Assembly: GCF_004345745.1 (NCBI RefSeq)
Contig: NZ_SLXJ01000009.1
Location: 19,294 to 83,293 of the forward strand
Direction: 5' to 3'
Length of the DNA stretch: 64,000 nucleotides
Source: Nicoletella semolina
GTDB taxonomy: Bacteria; Pseudomonadota; Gammaproteobacteria; Enterobacterales; Pasteurellaceae
The position numbers were made by a program, and so were the translations under genes. The notes under the pieces are model-generated. The model was not told the origin of the DNA and made no database searches. It worked only from the letters and a program-made list of their open reading frames with translations. Every line of letters begins with the position of its first letter. Position 1 is the first letter of the stretch. This document shows positions 18,536 to 28,525 of this stretch, piece after piece.

Positions 18536-19549
18536 ATGAACAAAGACAATCCACATTTCCCAATTTCCGTGCTTGGAGCAGGCTCATATGGTACTGCTTT
18601 GGCGATTGCTCTTGCTCGTAATGGACACCAGACCTATCTCTGGGGGCATAATCCGACGAAAATGGCAATACTTGCTCAAGACCGCCAAAACCAAGCATTT
18701 TTACCCAATATTCTATTTCCTGAAACGCTCACTATCGAAACCGATCTAACACAGGCTTTGGCGAAATCAGACAACTTGCTGATCGTTGTTCCAAGCCATG
18801 TTTTTTCGCAGATTTTACAACAAATCCAACCGTTTTTACGCCCTAGCCATCGCATTATGTGGGCAACGAAAGGGCTAGAACGTGATACAGGTCGGCTTTT
18901 ACAGACTGTTACCGAAGAAATTATTGGTCAAAATTACCCTCTAGCGGTGCTTTCTGGTCCCACTTTTGCAAAAGAGCTTGCCGAAGGTATGCCAACTGCT
19001 ATTGCTCTCGCTTCCAACGATTCACAGTTTGCAGACGAGATGCAACAGCGAATCCATTGTTCAAAATCGTTTAGGGTGTACCTCAACAATGATATGATAG
19101 GTGTACAACTTGGTGGGGCAATTAAGAATGTGATTGCCATTGGTGCAGGTATTGCTGATGGAATGGGATTTGGTGCAAATGCTCGAACTGCATTAATTAC
19201 TCGAGGCTTGGCGGAAATCAGCCGATTGGGTGTTGCAATGGGTGCCGATCCGAAGACATTTATGGGAATGGCAGGTTTGGGAGATTTGGTACTGACTTGT
19301 ACGGATAATCAATCTCGCAACCGCCGTTTTGGCTTAATGTTAGGTCAAGGTAAAACGGCTGGAGAAGCGATGACAGAAATTGGTCAAGTGGTGGAAGGGT
19401 TTTATAATACGAAAGAAGCCTACTTACTCGCTCAACAACAAGGAGTTGAAATGCCGATTGTTGAACAAATTTATCAAATGCTATTTTGTGGAAAAAAAGC
19501 GGTCGATGTGGCGGCGTCTCTGCTGGGACGTGAGCGAAAAGGTGAATAA
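18536..19549 (+). CDS. gpsA: NAD(P)-dependent glycerol-3-phosphate dehydrogenase
   Basis: 337 aa cytosolic enzyme that makes sn-glycerol 3-phosphate from DHAP for phospholipid synthesis, the substrate of PlsB encoded elsewhere in this window. Rossmann motif [57 protein letters not shown] and [12 protein letters not shown] are all present. 12 nt after the flavin-reductase-like gene, 45 nt before cysE. Confidence 0.97.
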   Translation: MNKDNPHFPISVLGAGSYGTALAIALARNGHQTYLWGHNPTKMAILAQDRQNQAFLPNILFPETLTIETDLTQALAKSDNLLIVVPSHVFSQILQQIQPFLRPSHRIMWATKGLERDTGRLLQTVTEEIIGQNYPLAVLSGPTFAKELAEGMPTAIALASNDSQFADEMQQRIHCSKSFRVYLNNDMIGVQLGGAIKNVIAIGAGIADGMGFGANARTALITRGLAEISRLGVAMGADPKTFMGMAGLGDLVLTCTDNQSRNRRFGLMLGQGKTAGEAMTEIGQVVEGFYNTKEAYLLAQQQGVEMPIVEQIYQMLFCGKKAVDVAASLLGRERKGE

Positions 19550-19574
19550 ATTTGCAAAAAATCAATGCAAAATG

Positions 19575-19583
19575 ACCGCTTGT
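19575..19583 (-). repeat. DNA uptake signal core (Apl-type)
   Basis: Exact ACCGCTTGT between gpsA and cysE, preceded by TTTGCAAAAAATCAATGCAAAATG, part of the extended consensus. Confidence 0.8.
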
Positions 19584-19594
19584 GAGGGATAAAA

Positions 19595-20410
19595 ATGGAT
19601 AAAACGAAAAAAACAATTTTGCAGATTTGGCAATCTATCCGAAAAGAAGCTCAAGAATTGGTGAATAATGAGCCGATGTTGGCCAGTTTTTTTCACGCAA
19701 CAATCCTTAAGCACAATCATTTAGGCGATGCATTAAGTTATATCCTTGCCAATAAGCTGGCGAATGCCATTATGCCTGCCATCTCTTTAAAAGAAATTAT
19801 TGAAGAGGCCTATAGAGCTGTGCCTGATTTGATTGCAAGTGCGGCAAGTGATATTGAGGCTGTGCTATCTCGTGATCCTGCGGTGGATAAATGGAGTACG
19901 CCGCTACTGTATCTAAAAGGCTTTCATGCGCTACAAAGTTATCGAGTAACCCATCATTTGTGGACACAAGGGCGTAGGGATCTTGCGGTTTATTTACAAA
20001 ATGAAATTTCGGTGGCATTTGATGTAGATATTCACCCTGCTGCTAAAATCGGTTGTGGCATTATGCTTGACCACGCAACAGGAATTGTGGTCGGTGAAAC
20101 ATCGGTGATCGAAAATGATGTTTCAATTTTACAAGGTGTAACACTCGGTGGAACAGGAAAAGAGAGCGGAGATCGCCACCCTAAAATTCGTGAGGGAGTG
20201 ATGATTGGTGCGGGAGCAAAAGTTTTGGGGAATATTGAAATCGGACGATATGCTAAAATTGGGGCAAATTCTGTTGTATTGCAGCCTATTCCTGACTATG
20301 CTACTGCCGCGGGTGTACCTGCTAAAGTTATCTGTACATCAAATATGCAAAAGCCTGCTTTTGATATGAACCAATATTTTGAAGACAGTAAACTTATCCC
20401 TAGCGAGTAG
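19595..20410 (+). CDS. cysE: Serine O-acetyltransferase CysE
   Basis: 271 aa. Acetylates serine with acetyl-CoA, the first step of cysteine synthesis; feedback-inhibited by cysteine. N-terminal helical domain (to about 140) then left-handed beta-helix hexapeptide repeats with IHPAAKIGCGIMLDHATGIV, GVTLGGTGKESGDRHPKI and AGAKVLGNIEIG. The C-terminal tail needed to dock on CysK ends NQYFEDSKLIPSE rather than the classical GI/YI end. Follows gpsA as in E. coli; priA starts 6 nt after it. Confidence 0.96.
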   Translation: MDKTKKTILQIWQSIRKEAQELVNNEPMLASFFHATILKHNHLGDALSYILANKLANAIMPAISLKEIIEEAYRAVPDLIASAASDIEAVLSRDPAVDKWSTPLLYLKGFHALQSYRVTHHLWTQGRRDLAVYLQNEISVAFDVDIHPAAKIGCGIMLDHATGIVVGETSVIENDVSILQGVTLGGTGKESGDRHPKIREGVMIGAGAKVLGNIEIGRYAKIGANSVVLQPIPDYATAAGVPAKVICTSNMQKPAFDMNQYFEDSKLIPSE

Positions 20411-20415
20411 CTATA

Positions 20416-22626
20416 ATGAAGTTAGTGCGAGTTGCATTGCCTATTCCGCTTAATCGCCATTTTGATTATTTACTCCCCTCTGAAATGGCTCCGCTAAAAG
20501 GTAGCAGGGTGCTTGTGCCTTTTGGCACACAAAAAAAAGTCGGCATTGTGATTGAGCTACCCTTTGAAAGTGAAGTGCCAAAAGAGAAATTAAAACCTAT
20601 CCACGCCGTACTTGATGAGCATTCGTTGTTTACTCAATCAATGTGGGCGTTACTAAATTGGGCGAGCCACTATTATCACGCTCCTTTAGGTGAAGTGTTG
20701 CATAGTGCTTTACCTGTAAGACTACGCCAAGGGGAAAACTGTACATTACCCACGCCCAATTATTTTTGTATCACGCCACAAGGCAAGGCAGCATTAACAA
20801 ATGGGGCATTATCTCGAGCAAAAAAACAACTGGCGTGGTTACTAGAATGTAATAAATTTGCAAATTTTTTCGAAAAACCGACTGCTTGTCCTGCTTCAAT
20901 ATGGCGTTCTTTATTGGATAAGGGGCATATTGTCCCTTTTCAGCCGCCATTAATATCGCTTTCTTGGCAACAAAGATTAGCCAATCAACCCATTTGTCGT
21001 TCAACAAACCGCCCCACTCTCAATCCACAGCAAAGTCTGGTTGTTGGGCGTTTAGCTCATCAGTTAGATTTTTCGGTTTTTTTACTAAACGGCGTAACAG
21101 GCTCTGGGAAAACGGAAGTTTATTTGCAAGTAATTGAGCAAGTGCTTGAACGTGGTCAGCAGGTATTGGTGCTTGTACCTGAAATTGGGCTGACCCCTCA
21201 GACCATTACTCGATTTCAAGCTCGTTTTAATGTTGAAATTGACACTCTTCATTCTAATCTTAATGATGTTCAGCGGCTCAGCGTGTGGCTTCGAGCCAAA
21301 CACGGCGAAAATGCGATTGTGATTGGAACACGTTCTGCTTTGTTTACTCAATTTTCAAATTTAGGGCTTATCATTATTGATGAGGAACATGATGCTTCAT
21401 TCAAACAACAAGAAGGCTGGCGTTATCACGCAAGGGACTTGGCGATTCTTCGTGCTAAAAATAGTAATATCCCCATCATTTTAGGTTCAGCGACCCCCAG
21501 TTTAGAAAGCCTATATAATGTACAACAGGGCAAATTTATCGAATTATCGCTCAATATACGAGCAGGGAACGCTAAATTTGCAAATCAGCGAGTGATTGAT
21601 CTCAAAACACAACGCCTCTTTTCTGGGATATCTGAAGGCTTACTAGCAATGATGAAAAATCATCTAGAAAAAGGCAATCAGGTAATGTTATTTTTAAACC
21701 GACGAGGCTTCGCCCCCGTATTACTCTGCCACGAATGTGGTTGGATATGTGAGTGTCAGGCGTGTGAAAAGGCTTATACCTATCATCAAAAACAACGTGT
21801 TTTACGCTGCCATCACTGTACAGCCCAGTCTGTTATACCTCGCCAGTGTGGACATTGTGGTTCAACCCATTTAATTACAACAGGCATTGGCACAGAGCAG
21901 ATCGAACAAGTATTAACTCAATATTTTCCACAATATGCCATTGCTCGTATTGATCGTGATAGTACCGCTCGTAAGGGCGAATTGGAAAATCAACTCAAAA
22001 TGATCCAATCAGGCAAGAGCCAAATCTTAATTGGTACGCAGATGTTAGCGAAAGGACATCATTTTCCCAATGTAACCTTAGTAGCATTAGTCAATGTAGA
22101 TAGTAGTCTTTTTTCCACGGATTTTCGTGCAGAAGAGCGTTTAGCACAACTTTATGTTCAAGTAGCAGGACGAGCAGGACGAGGAGAAAAGCAGGGGACA
22201 GTTGTGCTGCAAACACATTATGCCGAACACCCATTGCTTAATACCTTGTTGGAAGAAGGCTATCAACAATTTGCACAACAAGCACTTATAATGCGTAAAA
22301 AGATGAATCTGCCTCCCTTTACCGCACAAGTGCTTTTTAGAGCAACAGGTAAAAATAATCAGAATGTTGAACTATTTTTGAATGAATTGACCGCTTGTCT
22401 TCAGCAATATATTGATAATATAGGCGATAAAAATTTTAGATTAATTGGACCATTTAGTGCAGTGATAGCTAAAAAGGCGGGGCATTACCGTTGGCAATTA
22501 TTACTTCAACATTTCTCACGTCAAAAAATTCAGAAATGTTTACACTATTTTGATGCTATCAGAGAGCAGTTTCTACGTTATGACATACATCTTATTGTCG
22601 ATATTGATCCGCAAGATTTGGGTTAA
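20416..22626 (+). CDS. priA: Primosomal protein N' (replication restart helicase PriA)
   Basis: 736 aa. Recognises stalled forks and loads the replicative helicase. N-terminal DNA-binding domain (LPIPLNRHFDYLLP), Walker A GVTGSGKTEVY, DEEH box (IIIDEEHDASFKQQ), the eight-cysteine zinc module (CHECGW, CECQAC, CHHC, CGHCG) and the GRAGRG motif VI. Begins 6 nt after cysE, probably co-transcribed with it. It contains an uptake core at 22390-22398. Confidence 0.96.
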   Translation: MKLVRVALPIPLNRHFDYLLPSEMAPLKGSRVLVPFGTQKKVGIVIELPFESEVPKEKLKPIHAVLDEHSLFTQSMWALLNWASHYYHAPLGEVLHSALPVRLRQGENCTLPTPNYFCITPQGKAALTNGALSRAKKQLAWLLECNKFANFFEKPTACPASIWRSLLDKGHIVPFQPPLISLSWQQRLANQPICRSTNRPTLNPQQSLVVGRLAHQLDFSVFLLNGVTGSGKTEVYLQVIEQVLERGQQVLVLVPEIGLTPQTITRFQARFNVEIDTLHSNLNDVQRLSVWLRAKHGENAIVIGTRSALFTQFSNLGLIIIDEEHDASFKQQEGWRYHARDLAILRAKNSNIPIILGSATPSLESLYNVQQGKFIELSLNIRAGNAKFANQRVIDLKTQRLFSGISEGLLAMMKNHLEKGNQVMLFLNRRGFAPVLLCHECGWICECQACEKAYTYHQKQRVLRCHHCTAQSVIPRQCGHCGSTHLITTGIGTEQIEQVLTQYFPQYAIARIDRDSTARKGELENQLKMIQSGKSQILIGTQMLAKGHHFPNVTLVALVNVDSSLFSTDFRAEERLAQLYVQVAGRAGRGEKQGTVVLQTHYAEHPLLNTLLEEGYQQFAQQALIMRKKMNLPPFTAQVLFRATGKNNQNVELFLNELTACLQQYIDNIGDKNFRLIGPFSAVIAKKAGHYRWQLLLQHFSRQKIQKCLHYFDAIREQFLRYDIHLIVDIDPQDLG
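22390..22398 (-). repeat. DNA uptake signal core inside priA
   Basis: Exact ACCGCTTGT, coding for part of LTACLQQ. Confidence 0.7.
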
Positions 22627-22639
22627 ATTAACATACAAA

Positions 22640-22686
22640 AAAATCCCTCTTTTAGATACTGATTTCAATCGAATACTAAAAGAGAG
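22640..22686 (-). terminator. fis terminator (shared with priA)
   Basis: CTCTTTTAG (22647-22655) and CTAAAAGAG (22676-22684) pair, with an inner GATT/AATC. On the minus strand the hairpin is followed by GGGATTTTTTTG, a good U-run for fis. Confidence 0.75.
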
Positions 22687-22721
22687 ATAAAATAAATACG
22701 ATGAAAAAATATAGCTATTAC

Positions 22722-23018
22722 TTAGCTCATACCGTATTTTTTTAATTTCTTGCGTAATGTACCACGATTGATACCCAACATTGTGGCAGCACGAGTTTGA
22801 TTACCTCGTGTATATTGCATAACGATATCAAGCATTGGGTGCTCAATTTCAGACAAAACCAACTCATATAACTCTGTTGGATCTTCACCGCTTAATTGTG
22901 CTAGATAGTTTTTTAGAGCTTGTTTCACATTATCACGCAGAGGTTTATTAACTTGTTGTGCTTGTGAGTTAAGCATAGAGACCGTTAATGGGTTTTGTGT
23001 TGTTTGTTGTTCTAACAT
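22722..23018 (-). CDS. fis: DNA-binding nucleoid protein Fis
   Basis: 98 aa, standard length. Bends DNA, activates rRNA and tRNA promoters and shapes the nucleoid in fast growth. The C-terminal helix-turn-helix is [22 protein letters not shown]; the N-terminal beta-hairpin arm is short. Second gene of the dusB-fis operon, as across Gammaproteobacteria. Confidence 0.97.
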   Translation of the reverse strand: MLEQQTTQNPLTVSMLNSQAQQVNKPLRDNVKQALKNYLAQLSGEDPTELYELVLSEIEHPMLDIVMQYTRGNQTRAATMLGINRGTLRKKLKKYGMS

Positions 23019-23044
23019 TGTCTTTATCCAACTGATTTAAGATT

Positions 23045-24010
23045 CTAGCGAATCGAGTTTATAAAATCTTCTAATGCTTCAATTTGTGCTGATGCAGCAT
23101 CTAAAGCATTAAAAGTGCGTTTAAAAGTTAAGTTTGAGTTAAGCTGTTCCACATACCAGCCTACATGCTTGCGTGCGATACGATAGCCTTTTTCTTCCCC
23201 ATAAAAGAGATGTAGTGCTTGAATATGCTTCAACATTATTTGACATTTTTTCTCAAGAGAAAATGCAGTTTTATGTTCTCCGTCCTCCAAAAAATCGGCA
23301 ATTTCCTGAAATATCCAAGGACGACCTAAACTACCACGTCCAATCATTACAGCATCTGCCTGTGTGTAATCCAGCACTTTTTTGGCTTTTTGAGGAGAAA
23401 TAATATCGCCATTGGCAATAATTGGAATCGAAACGGTCTGCTTGACGGCCTTGATACTGTCGTATTCTGCTTCACCATCGAATAAGCAATTTCTTGTTCG
23501 ACCGTGAATGCTTAACGCACAGATGCCTGCTTGCTCTGCAATTTTAGCAATCTCTACACAATTTCGATTATTAAGATCCCACCCTGTTCTAATTTTCAGG
23601 GTTACAGGCACATCAACAGCATCGACGACTGCATTTAAGATATCCGCTACTAAATAAGGATCACGCAAAAGGACAGAACCCGCCATTTTTTTGTTTACCT
23701 TCTTTGCAGGACACCCCATATTAATATCAATCACATCAGCACCATAGGTAACATTAACCTTAGCTGCTTCAGCCATTTCTGTGGGATCTGATCCTGCTAT
23801 CTGTACGGCATTTATTCCAATATCACGATGAAATGCTAACCGCAATTTCGATTTCTCGGTATGCCATACATCAGGGTTTGTGGACATCATTTCTGAAAAA
23901 GTCAGCCCTGCACCAAATTGGCTACATAATCGCCGAAAAGGTAAATCGGTAATTCCCGCCATTGGTGCGAGGAAAATACGGTTTGTTATCTCATATTGCC
24001 CTATTCGCAT
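23045..24010 (-). CDS. dusB: tRNA-dihydrouridine synthase B
   Basis: 321 aa FMN enzyme that reduces specific uridines (D17 in E. coli) of tRNA. TIM barrel with [14 protein letters not shown], the catalytic cysteine in [13 protein letters not shown] (Cys100), SIHGRTR, and PIIANGDI; C-terminal helical RNA-binding domain. 26 nt upstream of fis in one operon; in E. coli translation of the upstream gene is linked to fis expression. Confidence 0.96.
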   Translation of the reverse strand: MRIGQYEITNRIFLAPMAGITDLPFRRLCSQFGAGLTFSEMMSTNPDVWHTEKSKLRLAFHRDIGINAVQIAGSDPTEMAEAAKVNVTYGADVIDINMGCPAKKVNKKMAGSVLLRDPYLVADILNAVVDAVDVPVTLKIRTGWDLNNRNCVEIAKIAEQAGICALSIHGRTRNCLFDGEAEYDSIKAVKQTVSIPIIANGDIISPQKAKKVLDYTQADAVMIGRGSLGRPWIFQEIADFLEDGEHKTAFSLEKKCQIMLKHIQALHLFYGEEKGYRIARKHVGWYVEQLNSNLTFKRTFNALDAASAQIEALEDFINSIR

Positions 24011-24062
24011 ACCTTATCCACCGATTATTTTTTAACGCATATTTTCATACATAATATCCAAA

Positions 24063-24092
24063 TAAAAAGTACGGCGTGAACCGTACTTTTTA
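24063..24092 (-). terminator. Terminator downstream of sohB
   Basis: TAAAAAGTACGG (24063-24074) and CCGTACTTTTTA (24081-24092) are perfect 12-bp arms with a 6-nt loop and a U-run in either direction. It separates sohB from the dusB-fis operon. Confidence 0.8.
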
Positions 24093-24129
24093 CTCTGCTT
24101 GGTTAGAAATCTTCTTCCTAATGCAAGGG

Positions 24130-24151
24130 GGCGTATGATACGCATTTTTTT
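24130..24151 (+). terminator. Small hairpin with T-run
   Basis: GCGTA TGA TACGC followed by ATTTTTTT on the plus strand. No plus-strand gene ends nearby, so its role is unclear. Confidence 0.3.
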
Positions 24152-24217
24152 ACCATTTTGGAAGCCTATTTATTCAACAACCTAATAAAAAACAAATAAA
24201 TCTAAAAAAATGACCGC

Positions 24218-25273
24218 TTATAGCATTGGCGAGTGAGATTTATTCAGCAATTTTGCCAATAAATCCTCTACACGATTTTCGACTTGCTCACTGACTCGTT
24301 GCGTGAGCTTCTTCTTTTGTAAATACCTGACTTCAATCACCTCTTTTTCTTTTATCGCATTGAGAATCAGATCATCACTGGTTGAAATGTTATCAACTAA
24401 TTGCAGTGTAATTGCCTGTTGTCCAAACCAATGTTCACCCGTTGCAACTTTTTCTATGTCCAACTGCGGACGGTGCTTGGCGACAAATTCTTTAAATAAT
24501 TGGTGTGTTTGTTCTAATTCCTGTTGAAATTTCTGTTTCCCTTTTTCGGTATTTTCACCCACAATGGTAACGGTACGTTTATATTCACCTGCCGTCATCA
24601 CATCGACATCAATATGATGTTTCTGTAAAAAACGATGTACATTAGGTACTTGAGCAACTACGCCAATTGAACCGATAACCGCAAAAGGTGCACTGACAAT
24701 TTTATCGGCAATACACGCCATCATATACCCTCCACTGGCTGCCACCTTATCCACGGCAATTGTCAATGGGATATGCCTCTCTTTCAGACGCTGTAATTGC
24801 GAAGCTGCTAACCCATAACTATGTACGACGCCTCCAGGGCTTTCCAGTTTAAGCAACACTGCATCATTGTTTGGATCAGCGAGCGTAAGAATGACATCAA
24901 TTTCTTTACGTAATGCAGTTACCGCACTGGCTTGAATATCGCCTTGAAAATCTAAAACAAACAATCGAGAAGAGGGCTTTTCTCGAGCAAAGATACCACG
25001 TTTTAGCTGTACTTTCTCTGCTTTATGTTTCGCTTTTTCTGCCTTTTTTTCCTGTTTTTCTTGATGTTTCTGTTCAAGATCGCTTAGAAAAGATTGAGTT
25101 AATTTTTTGTGCTGTTTTTGGTATTTTTTGGTAAGGTTAGTGATCTTAATAGAGCCACCCTCAGACTGTTTACGCTGAGTAATCATTAACATCACAATCA
25201 TCGCAACAATGCCGAACAGCGTTAATAACTCCAATAAAAAAATCCCATAATTAAGTAAAACTTCTTTCCACAT
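24218..25273 (-). CDS. sohB: Membrane-bound S49 protease SohB
   Basis: 351 aa inner-membrane serine protease of the signal-peptide-peptidase A family. One N-terminal membrane segment (about 8-31), a highly charged Lys/Glu stretch (about 60-95), then the peptidase domain with Ser180 (DKVAASGGYM) and Lys232 (GEYKRTVT), the expected Ser/Lys dyad. ATG 25273 has AAGGA upstream; the frame is open to 25342 without homology. Minus strand, downstream of glpE. Confidence 0.93.
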   Translation of the reverse strand: MWKEVLLNYGIFLLELLTLFGIVAMIVMLMITQRKQSEGGSIKITNLTKKYQKQHKKLTQSFLSDLEQKHQEKQEKKAEKAKHKAEKVQLKRGIFAREKPSSRLFVLDFQGDIQASAVTALRKEIDVILTLADPNNDAVLLKLESPGGVVHSYGLAASQLQRLKERHIPLTIAVDKVAASGGYMMACIADKIVSAPFAVIGSIGVVAQVPNVHRFLQKHHIDVDVMTAGEYKRTVTIVGENTEKGKQKFQQELEQTHQLFKEFVAKHRPQLDIEKVATGEHWFGQQAITLQLVDNISTSDDLILNAIKEKEVIEVRYLQKKKLTQRVSEQVENRVEDLLAKLLNKSHSPML

Positions 25274-25405
25274 ATTGTTATTTCCTTTTTTGCTATAATT
25301 AAACTGGTAAGCGGTATGATAACGTAAAATATTCACAAGCAACTAAACAGCAATACGGTTAATCAAGAGTACGAGATAAAGCCGTTACCACTGTGAGTTT
25401 TAAAG

Positions 25406-25732
25406 CTAATACCCGATTTCAACAGGCAAATTGGCTCTAACCCAACCGTCAAATCCCCCCTTAATGCTATAAACACGCTCAAATCCTTGTTCTACCAAAA
25501 ATTGTGCTGTGTTTTGACTACTTACACCGTGATAACAACTGACTAAAATGGGCTGATCATAATCGTATTCATCTAAAAAGTAGCCATAACTTTGATTGGT
25601 TAAATGAAATGCACCTTGTGGGCGGCTATGACTAAAACGTACCATATCCCGAATATCAACCAACACAGCGTCTTCCGTTTGTAACATTTCCCACGCTTGC
25701 TGTGGACTAATTTCTGTAAAAGTATCTGACAT
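25406..25732 (-). CDS. glpE: Thiosulfate sulfurtransferase GlpE
   Basis: 108 aa single-domain rhodanese, the same length as E. coli GlpE. The active-site cysteine is Cys66 in [16 protein letters not shown]. Transfers sulfur from thiosulfate to cyanide or thioredoxin-type acceptors in the cytosol. ATG 25732 chosen because the ten extra residues to 25762 are unlike the family. Not next to glpG/glpR here; it precedes sohB. Confidence 0.92.
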   Translation of the reverse strand: MSDTFTEISPQQAWEMLQTEDAVLVDIRDMVRFSHSRPQGAFHLTNQSYGYFLDEYDYDQPILVSCYHGVSSQNTAQFLVEQGFERVYSIKGGFDGWVRANLPVEIGY

Positions 25733-25819
25733 AGTTATCACCAATCTATTTTCTAAGAACATTCATCACAAGATTTGCGAATATAACATCAAATGAGAAA
25801 TTGTAAATTGATCTTCAGA

Positions 25820-25847
25820 TTGAAATTTAATATAAAAGTTATATAAT
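25820..25847 (+). promoter_or_regulatory. exbB-exbD-tonB promoter
   Basis: TTGAAA (25820-25825), 16-nt spacer, TATAAT (25842-25847). Just downstream, AACCATTCTC (25852-25861) matches 8 of 10 bases of the right half of the Fur consensus, while the left half does not match; Fur control is likely from biology but weak in sequence. Confidence 0.65.
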
Positions 25848-25893
25848 CAAGAACCATTCTCAAAAAAATAACATACTCTTTATAGGTAATACA

Positions 25894-26343
25894 ATGGATC
25901 ACTTTTTTCAATTTCTACAACATTACATCGACTACATCATTCTTGGTATTCTGGCCTTTATGAGCATTATTCTGTTTGCAAAAGTCATTGAGCGTTTCTT
26001 CTTCTACAGTAAAGTGAATGTGAATGATTATGCCACATTAGAAGAATTAGAAATTGATCTCACTCATAATCTCACCACCATTTCAACTATTGGTTCAAAC
26101 GCCCCTTACATTGGTTTACTTGGGACGGTTATCGGAATTTTGCTAACCTTTTATGAATTAGGGCATTCAGGTGGGGATATTGATGCAGCTTCTATTATGG
26201 TGCATTTATCGCTTGCACTTAAAGCCACCGCAGTCGGTATTCTCGTCGCTATTCCAGCAATGATGTTTTACAACGGTTTTGGACGCAAAGTTGAACAAAA
26301 TAAACTGAAATGGCAAGCTCTTGCTACACGAAAGTCTTCTTAG
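25894..26343 (+). CDS. exbB: Biopolymer transport protein ExbB
   Basis: 149 aa, the short Pasteurellaceae form. Inner-membrane MotA/TolQ-type channel protein that, with ExbD, harvests the proton gradient to energise TonB. Three membrane segments (about 13-33, 67-88 and 106-126), with the conserved [13 protein letters not shown] and [16 protein letters not shown]. First gene of exbB-exbD-tonB. Confidence 0.95.
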   Translation: MDHFFQFLQHYIDYIILGILAFMSIILFAKVIERFFFYSKVNVNDYATLEELEIDLTHNLTTISTIGSNAPYIGLLGTVIGILLTFYELGHSGGDIDAASIMVHLSLALKATAVGILVAIPAMMFYNGFGRKVEQNKLKWQALATRKSS

Positions 26344-26350
26344 AAAAGTA

Positions 26351-26359
26351 ACAAGCGGT
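26351..26359 (+). repeat. DNA uptake signal core (Apl-type)
   Basis: Exact ACAAGCGGT between exbB and exbD, followed by AAAAAATTTGCAAA of the extended consensus. Confidence 0.8.
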
Positions 26360-26396
26360 TAAATAATCGAAAAAATTTGCAAATGATGAGGTTGCA

Positions 26397-26786
26397 ATGA
26401 AAAAATTTGATGAAATTAATATAATTCCTTTTATTGATATAATGCTAGTGTTACTTGCGATTGTCTTAATTACAGCATCTTTCATTTCACAAGGAAAAAT
26501 TCAAGTCAATGTGCCAAAAGCATCAACCACACAAACAATAAAAGCAGATGAATTGGCTAAACTACTGACCATCACTGAAAATAATGAATTTTTTTATAAC
26601 GACAAACCCATTGATAAAGAACAGCTTTCTCAAGAGATTGCAACGTGGGATAAAACCCAAAAAGTAACGCTGAAAGTTGATGGTGCTGTAGCGTTTGAAA
26701 AATTTGTTGAAATCACTGATCTTCTTGCATTGAATCAAATCAAAAATGTGGCAATTATCACTAAAAAAGAAAACGCAAGCAAATAA
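26397..26786 (+). CDS. exbD: Biopolymer transport protein ExbD
   Basis: 129 aa. Short cytoplasmic N-terminus, one membrane helix with the essential aspartate in [20 protein letters not shown], then a periplasmic domain. Partner of ExbB in energising TonB. GAGG precedes the ATG. Confidence 0.95.
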   Translation: MKKFDEINIIPFIDIMLVLLAIVLITASFISQGKIQVNVPKASTTQTIKADELAKLLTITENNEFFYNDKPIDKEQLSQEIATWDKTQKVTLKVDGAVAFEKFVEITDLLALNQIKNVAIITKKENASK

Positions 26787-26798
26787 GGTGATAGAGAA

Positions 26799-27566
26799 AT
26801 GAAAAAGAACCACTCTCGAATTGGATTTACCCTTTCCCTGCTTGCCCATACAGGCGTTTTTGCGGGGATTTGGTTGATGGTGTCTCACCCTTCAACACGT
26901 CCTGCAGCAGAAGATGTGTCAAGCATTTCTATGGAAATGATGGCTGCAATTCTAGAGCAACCTGCAGTCGCTATCGCCGCCGATGATCCTATTGAAGAAG
27001 AAAAAATCGAGGAATTGCTCCCAGAGCTTGATCCTATTCCTGAACCGCTCCCTGAACCACCAAAACCGAAAGCGAAACCAAAGGAAGAACCTAAAAAACC
27101 AGAAAAGCCCAAAGAAAAAGTAAAAAAAGTGGTTAAAGCGAAAGAAAAAGGTAAAAAACCACAGGAAGGCGTGGTTGCTAAAGCTATCCCAGATGCTATA
27201 CAAGGCACAAAAGAGCAAATTGGCATAAAAAATGGGAACCCAAATGGCACAGGAATATCAAATGGTACTTCATCTGGCGGTATGATTGACGTTTATCGAA
27301 GTCAGCTACAAAAGTCCTTACAACGCTATGCAATGAACTCTTATCCCAAAAGGGAACAACTGATGCGTAGAGCAGGTGTGGTAACAATAGCCCTATCAGT
27401 GGATTCTACAGGACAAGTGGTTAATGTAACAATTACTCATTCATCTGGTAATGAGAATTTAGATAAAGCGGCAGTGAGAGCCGCCCAATCGGTAAAAATG
27501 AAAACCGCCCCTCCAGCAGGCTTTCCAAACAGATTAACTGTACCAATTAGGTTTTCAATTGATTGA
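26799..27566 (+). CDS. tonB: Energy-transducing protein TonB
   Basis: 255 aa. N-terminal membrane anchor with the SxxxH motif (Ser13, His17) that contacts ExbB/ExbD, a Pro/Glu then Lys/Pro-rich spacer (EPLPEPPKPKAKP, about 72-120), and a C-terminal TonB domain (SYPKREQLMRRAGVVTIALS). Couples inner-membrane energy to outer-membrane siderophore, haem or transferrin receptors. 12 nt after exbD. Confidence 0.96.
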   Translation: MKKNHSRIGFTLSLLAHTGVFAGIWLMVSHPSTRPAAEDVSSISMEMMAAILEQPAVAIAADDPIEEEKIEELLPELDPIPEPLPEPPKPKAKPKEEPKKPEKPKEKVKKVVKAKEKGKKPQEGVVAKAIPDAIQGTKEQIGIKNGNPNGTGISNGTSSGGMIDVYRSQLQKSLQRYAMNSYPKREQLMRRAGVVTIALSVDSTGQVVNVTITHSSGNENLDKAAVRAAQSVKMKTAPPAGFPNRLTVPIRFSID

Positions 27567-27653
27567 TTATAAATTCGAGGCCAGCTTTTAAAATACTAGG
27601 AGCGAGTTTACTAGTCTCAGTTTTTCATTTTAATACTATTTTCTTTCTATTAT

Positions 27654-28133
27654 CTAAATAGCTTGATAAGAAAATGCATTTTGGTAGTTAAACTGACGCC
27701 AAGCTTCATAAACAATAACCGCAACGGCATTAGATAAATTCATACTGCGACTATCTTTACACATTGGTATACGGATTTTCTGATCTGTAGGGAGACTATC
27801 TAGAATAGATTTCGGTAATCCTCGACTTTCAGGTCCAAAGAGCAGGAAATCACCTACTTGATAAGAAACTTGATTGTGATTTTGTTGACCCTTTGTCGTC
27901 AGTGCAAAGAGACGTTTGGGTTTTGCTTGAATAAGAAATTGTTCAAAGTTTTGGTATTTCTTGATATCGACAAATTCGTGATAGTCTAATCCTGAGCGGC
28001 GTAGCTTTTTGTCGTCCCAAGTAAAGCCAAATGGCTCAATCATATGCAAGCGAAAGCCACTGTTCGCACAAAGACGAATGATATTACCGCTGTTTTGAGG
28101 GATTTCTGGTTCAAATAATACGACATCTAACAT
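27654..28133 (-). CDS. trmL: tRNA (cytidine/uridine-34-2'-O)-methyltransferase TrmL
   Basis: 159 aa SPOUT-class enzyme that 2'-O-methylates the wobble base of tRNA-Leu. Conserved [29 protein letters not shown] and [20 protein letters not shown] (knot). ATG 28133 chosen: the frame is open to 28298 but that part reads through the antisense of a tRNA-Arg gene and is spurious. It lies 40 nt downstream of the tRNA cluster on the same strand, so read-through from the tRNA promoter is possible. Confidence 0.94.
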   Translation of the reverse strand: MLDVVLFEPEIPQNSGNIIRLCANSGFRLHMIEPFGFTWDDKKLRRSGLDYHEFVDIKKYQNFEQFLIQAKPKRLFALTTKGQQNHNQVSYQVGDFLLFGPESRGLPKSILDSLPTDQKIRIPMCKDSRSMNLSNAVAVIVYEAWRQFNYQNAFSYQAI

Positions 28134-28173
28134 AAATAGATTAAACTTAATAAAATACGATAGGATATTGAGA

Positions 28174-28250
28174 TGGCGCACCCGAGAGGATTCGAACCTC
28201 TGACCGCTCGGTTCGTAGCCGAGTACTCTATCCAGCTGAGCTACGGGTGC
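28174..28250 (-). tRNA. tRNA-Arg (ACG), copy 2
   Basis: 77 nt including encoded CCA. Acceptor arms GCACCCG / CGGGTGC, anticodon loop CTACGAA giving anticodon ACG (read as ICG, CGN codons), T-arm GGTTCGAATCC. Identical to the copy at 28320-28396. Confidence 0.97.
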
Positions 28251-28319
28251 GTATTTTCTAGAATTGTAACCTTTTAATTTACAAACAAACCATTTCAACC
28301 GAATAGAGTAAAGCCAAAA

Positions 28320-28396
28320 TGGCGCACCCGAGAGGATTCGAACCTCTGACCGCTCGGTTCGTAGCCGAGTACTCTATCCAGCTGAGCTACGGGTGC
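28320..28396 (-). tRNA. tRNA-Arg (ACG), copy 1
   Basis: 77 nt, base-for-base the same as the downstream copy 69 nt away. Encoded CCA. Second gene of a Ser-Arg-Arg tRNA operon. Confidence 0.97.
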
Positions 28397-28409
28397 GTAA
28401 TAAATTAAA

Positions 28410-28503
28410 TGGCGGTGAGAGAGGGATTCGAACCCTCGATGGAGTTTTTGACCCCATACTCCCTTAGCAGGGGAGCGCCTTCAGCCTGCTCGGCCATCTC
28501 ACC
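28410..28503 (-). tRNA. tRNA-Ser (GCT)
   Basis: 94 nt with encoded CCA and the long variable arm of class II tRNAs. Acceptor GGTGAGA / TCTCACC, anticodon stem-loop CTCCC-CTGCTAA-GGGAG gives anticodon GCT (AGC/AGU codons). First gene of the tRNA operon. Confidence 0.97.
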
Positions 28504-28525
28504 AGTCATTGGTTTGCGAGGCGGA

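Noticed and set aside
25842..25861. Fur box upstream of exbB
   Set aside because: Only one half matches well (8 of 10); the full site is about 10 of 19, too weak to call.
26885..27250. Minus-strand ORF rich in Gly, Ser and Phe
   Set aside because: Antisense of the Pro/Lys/Glu spacer of tonB.
28134..28298. N-terminal extension of trmL
   Set aside because: It reads through tRNA-Arg sequence; the ATG at 28133 matches the family start.
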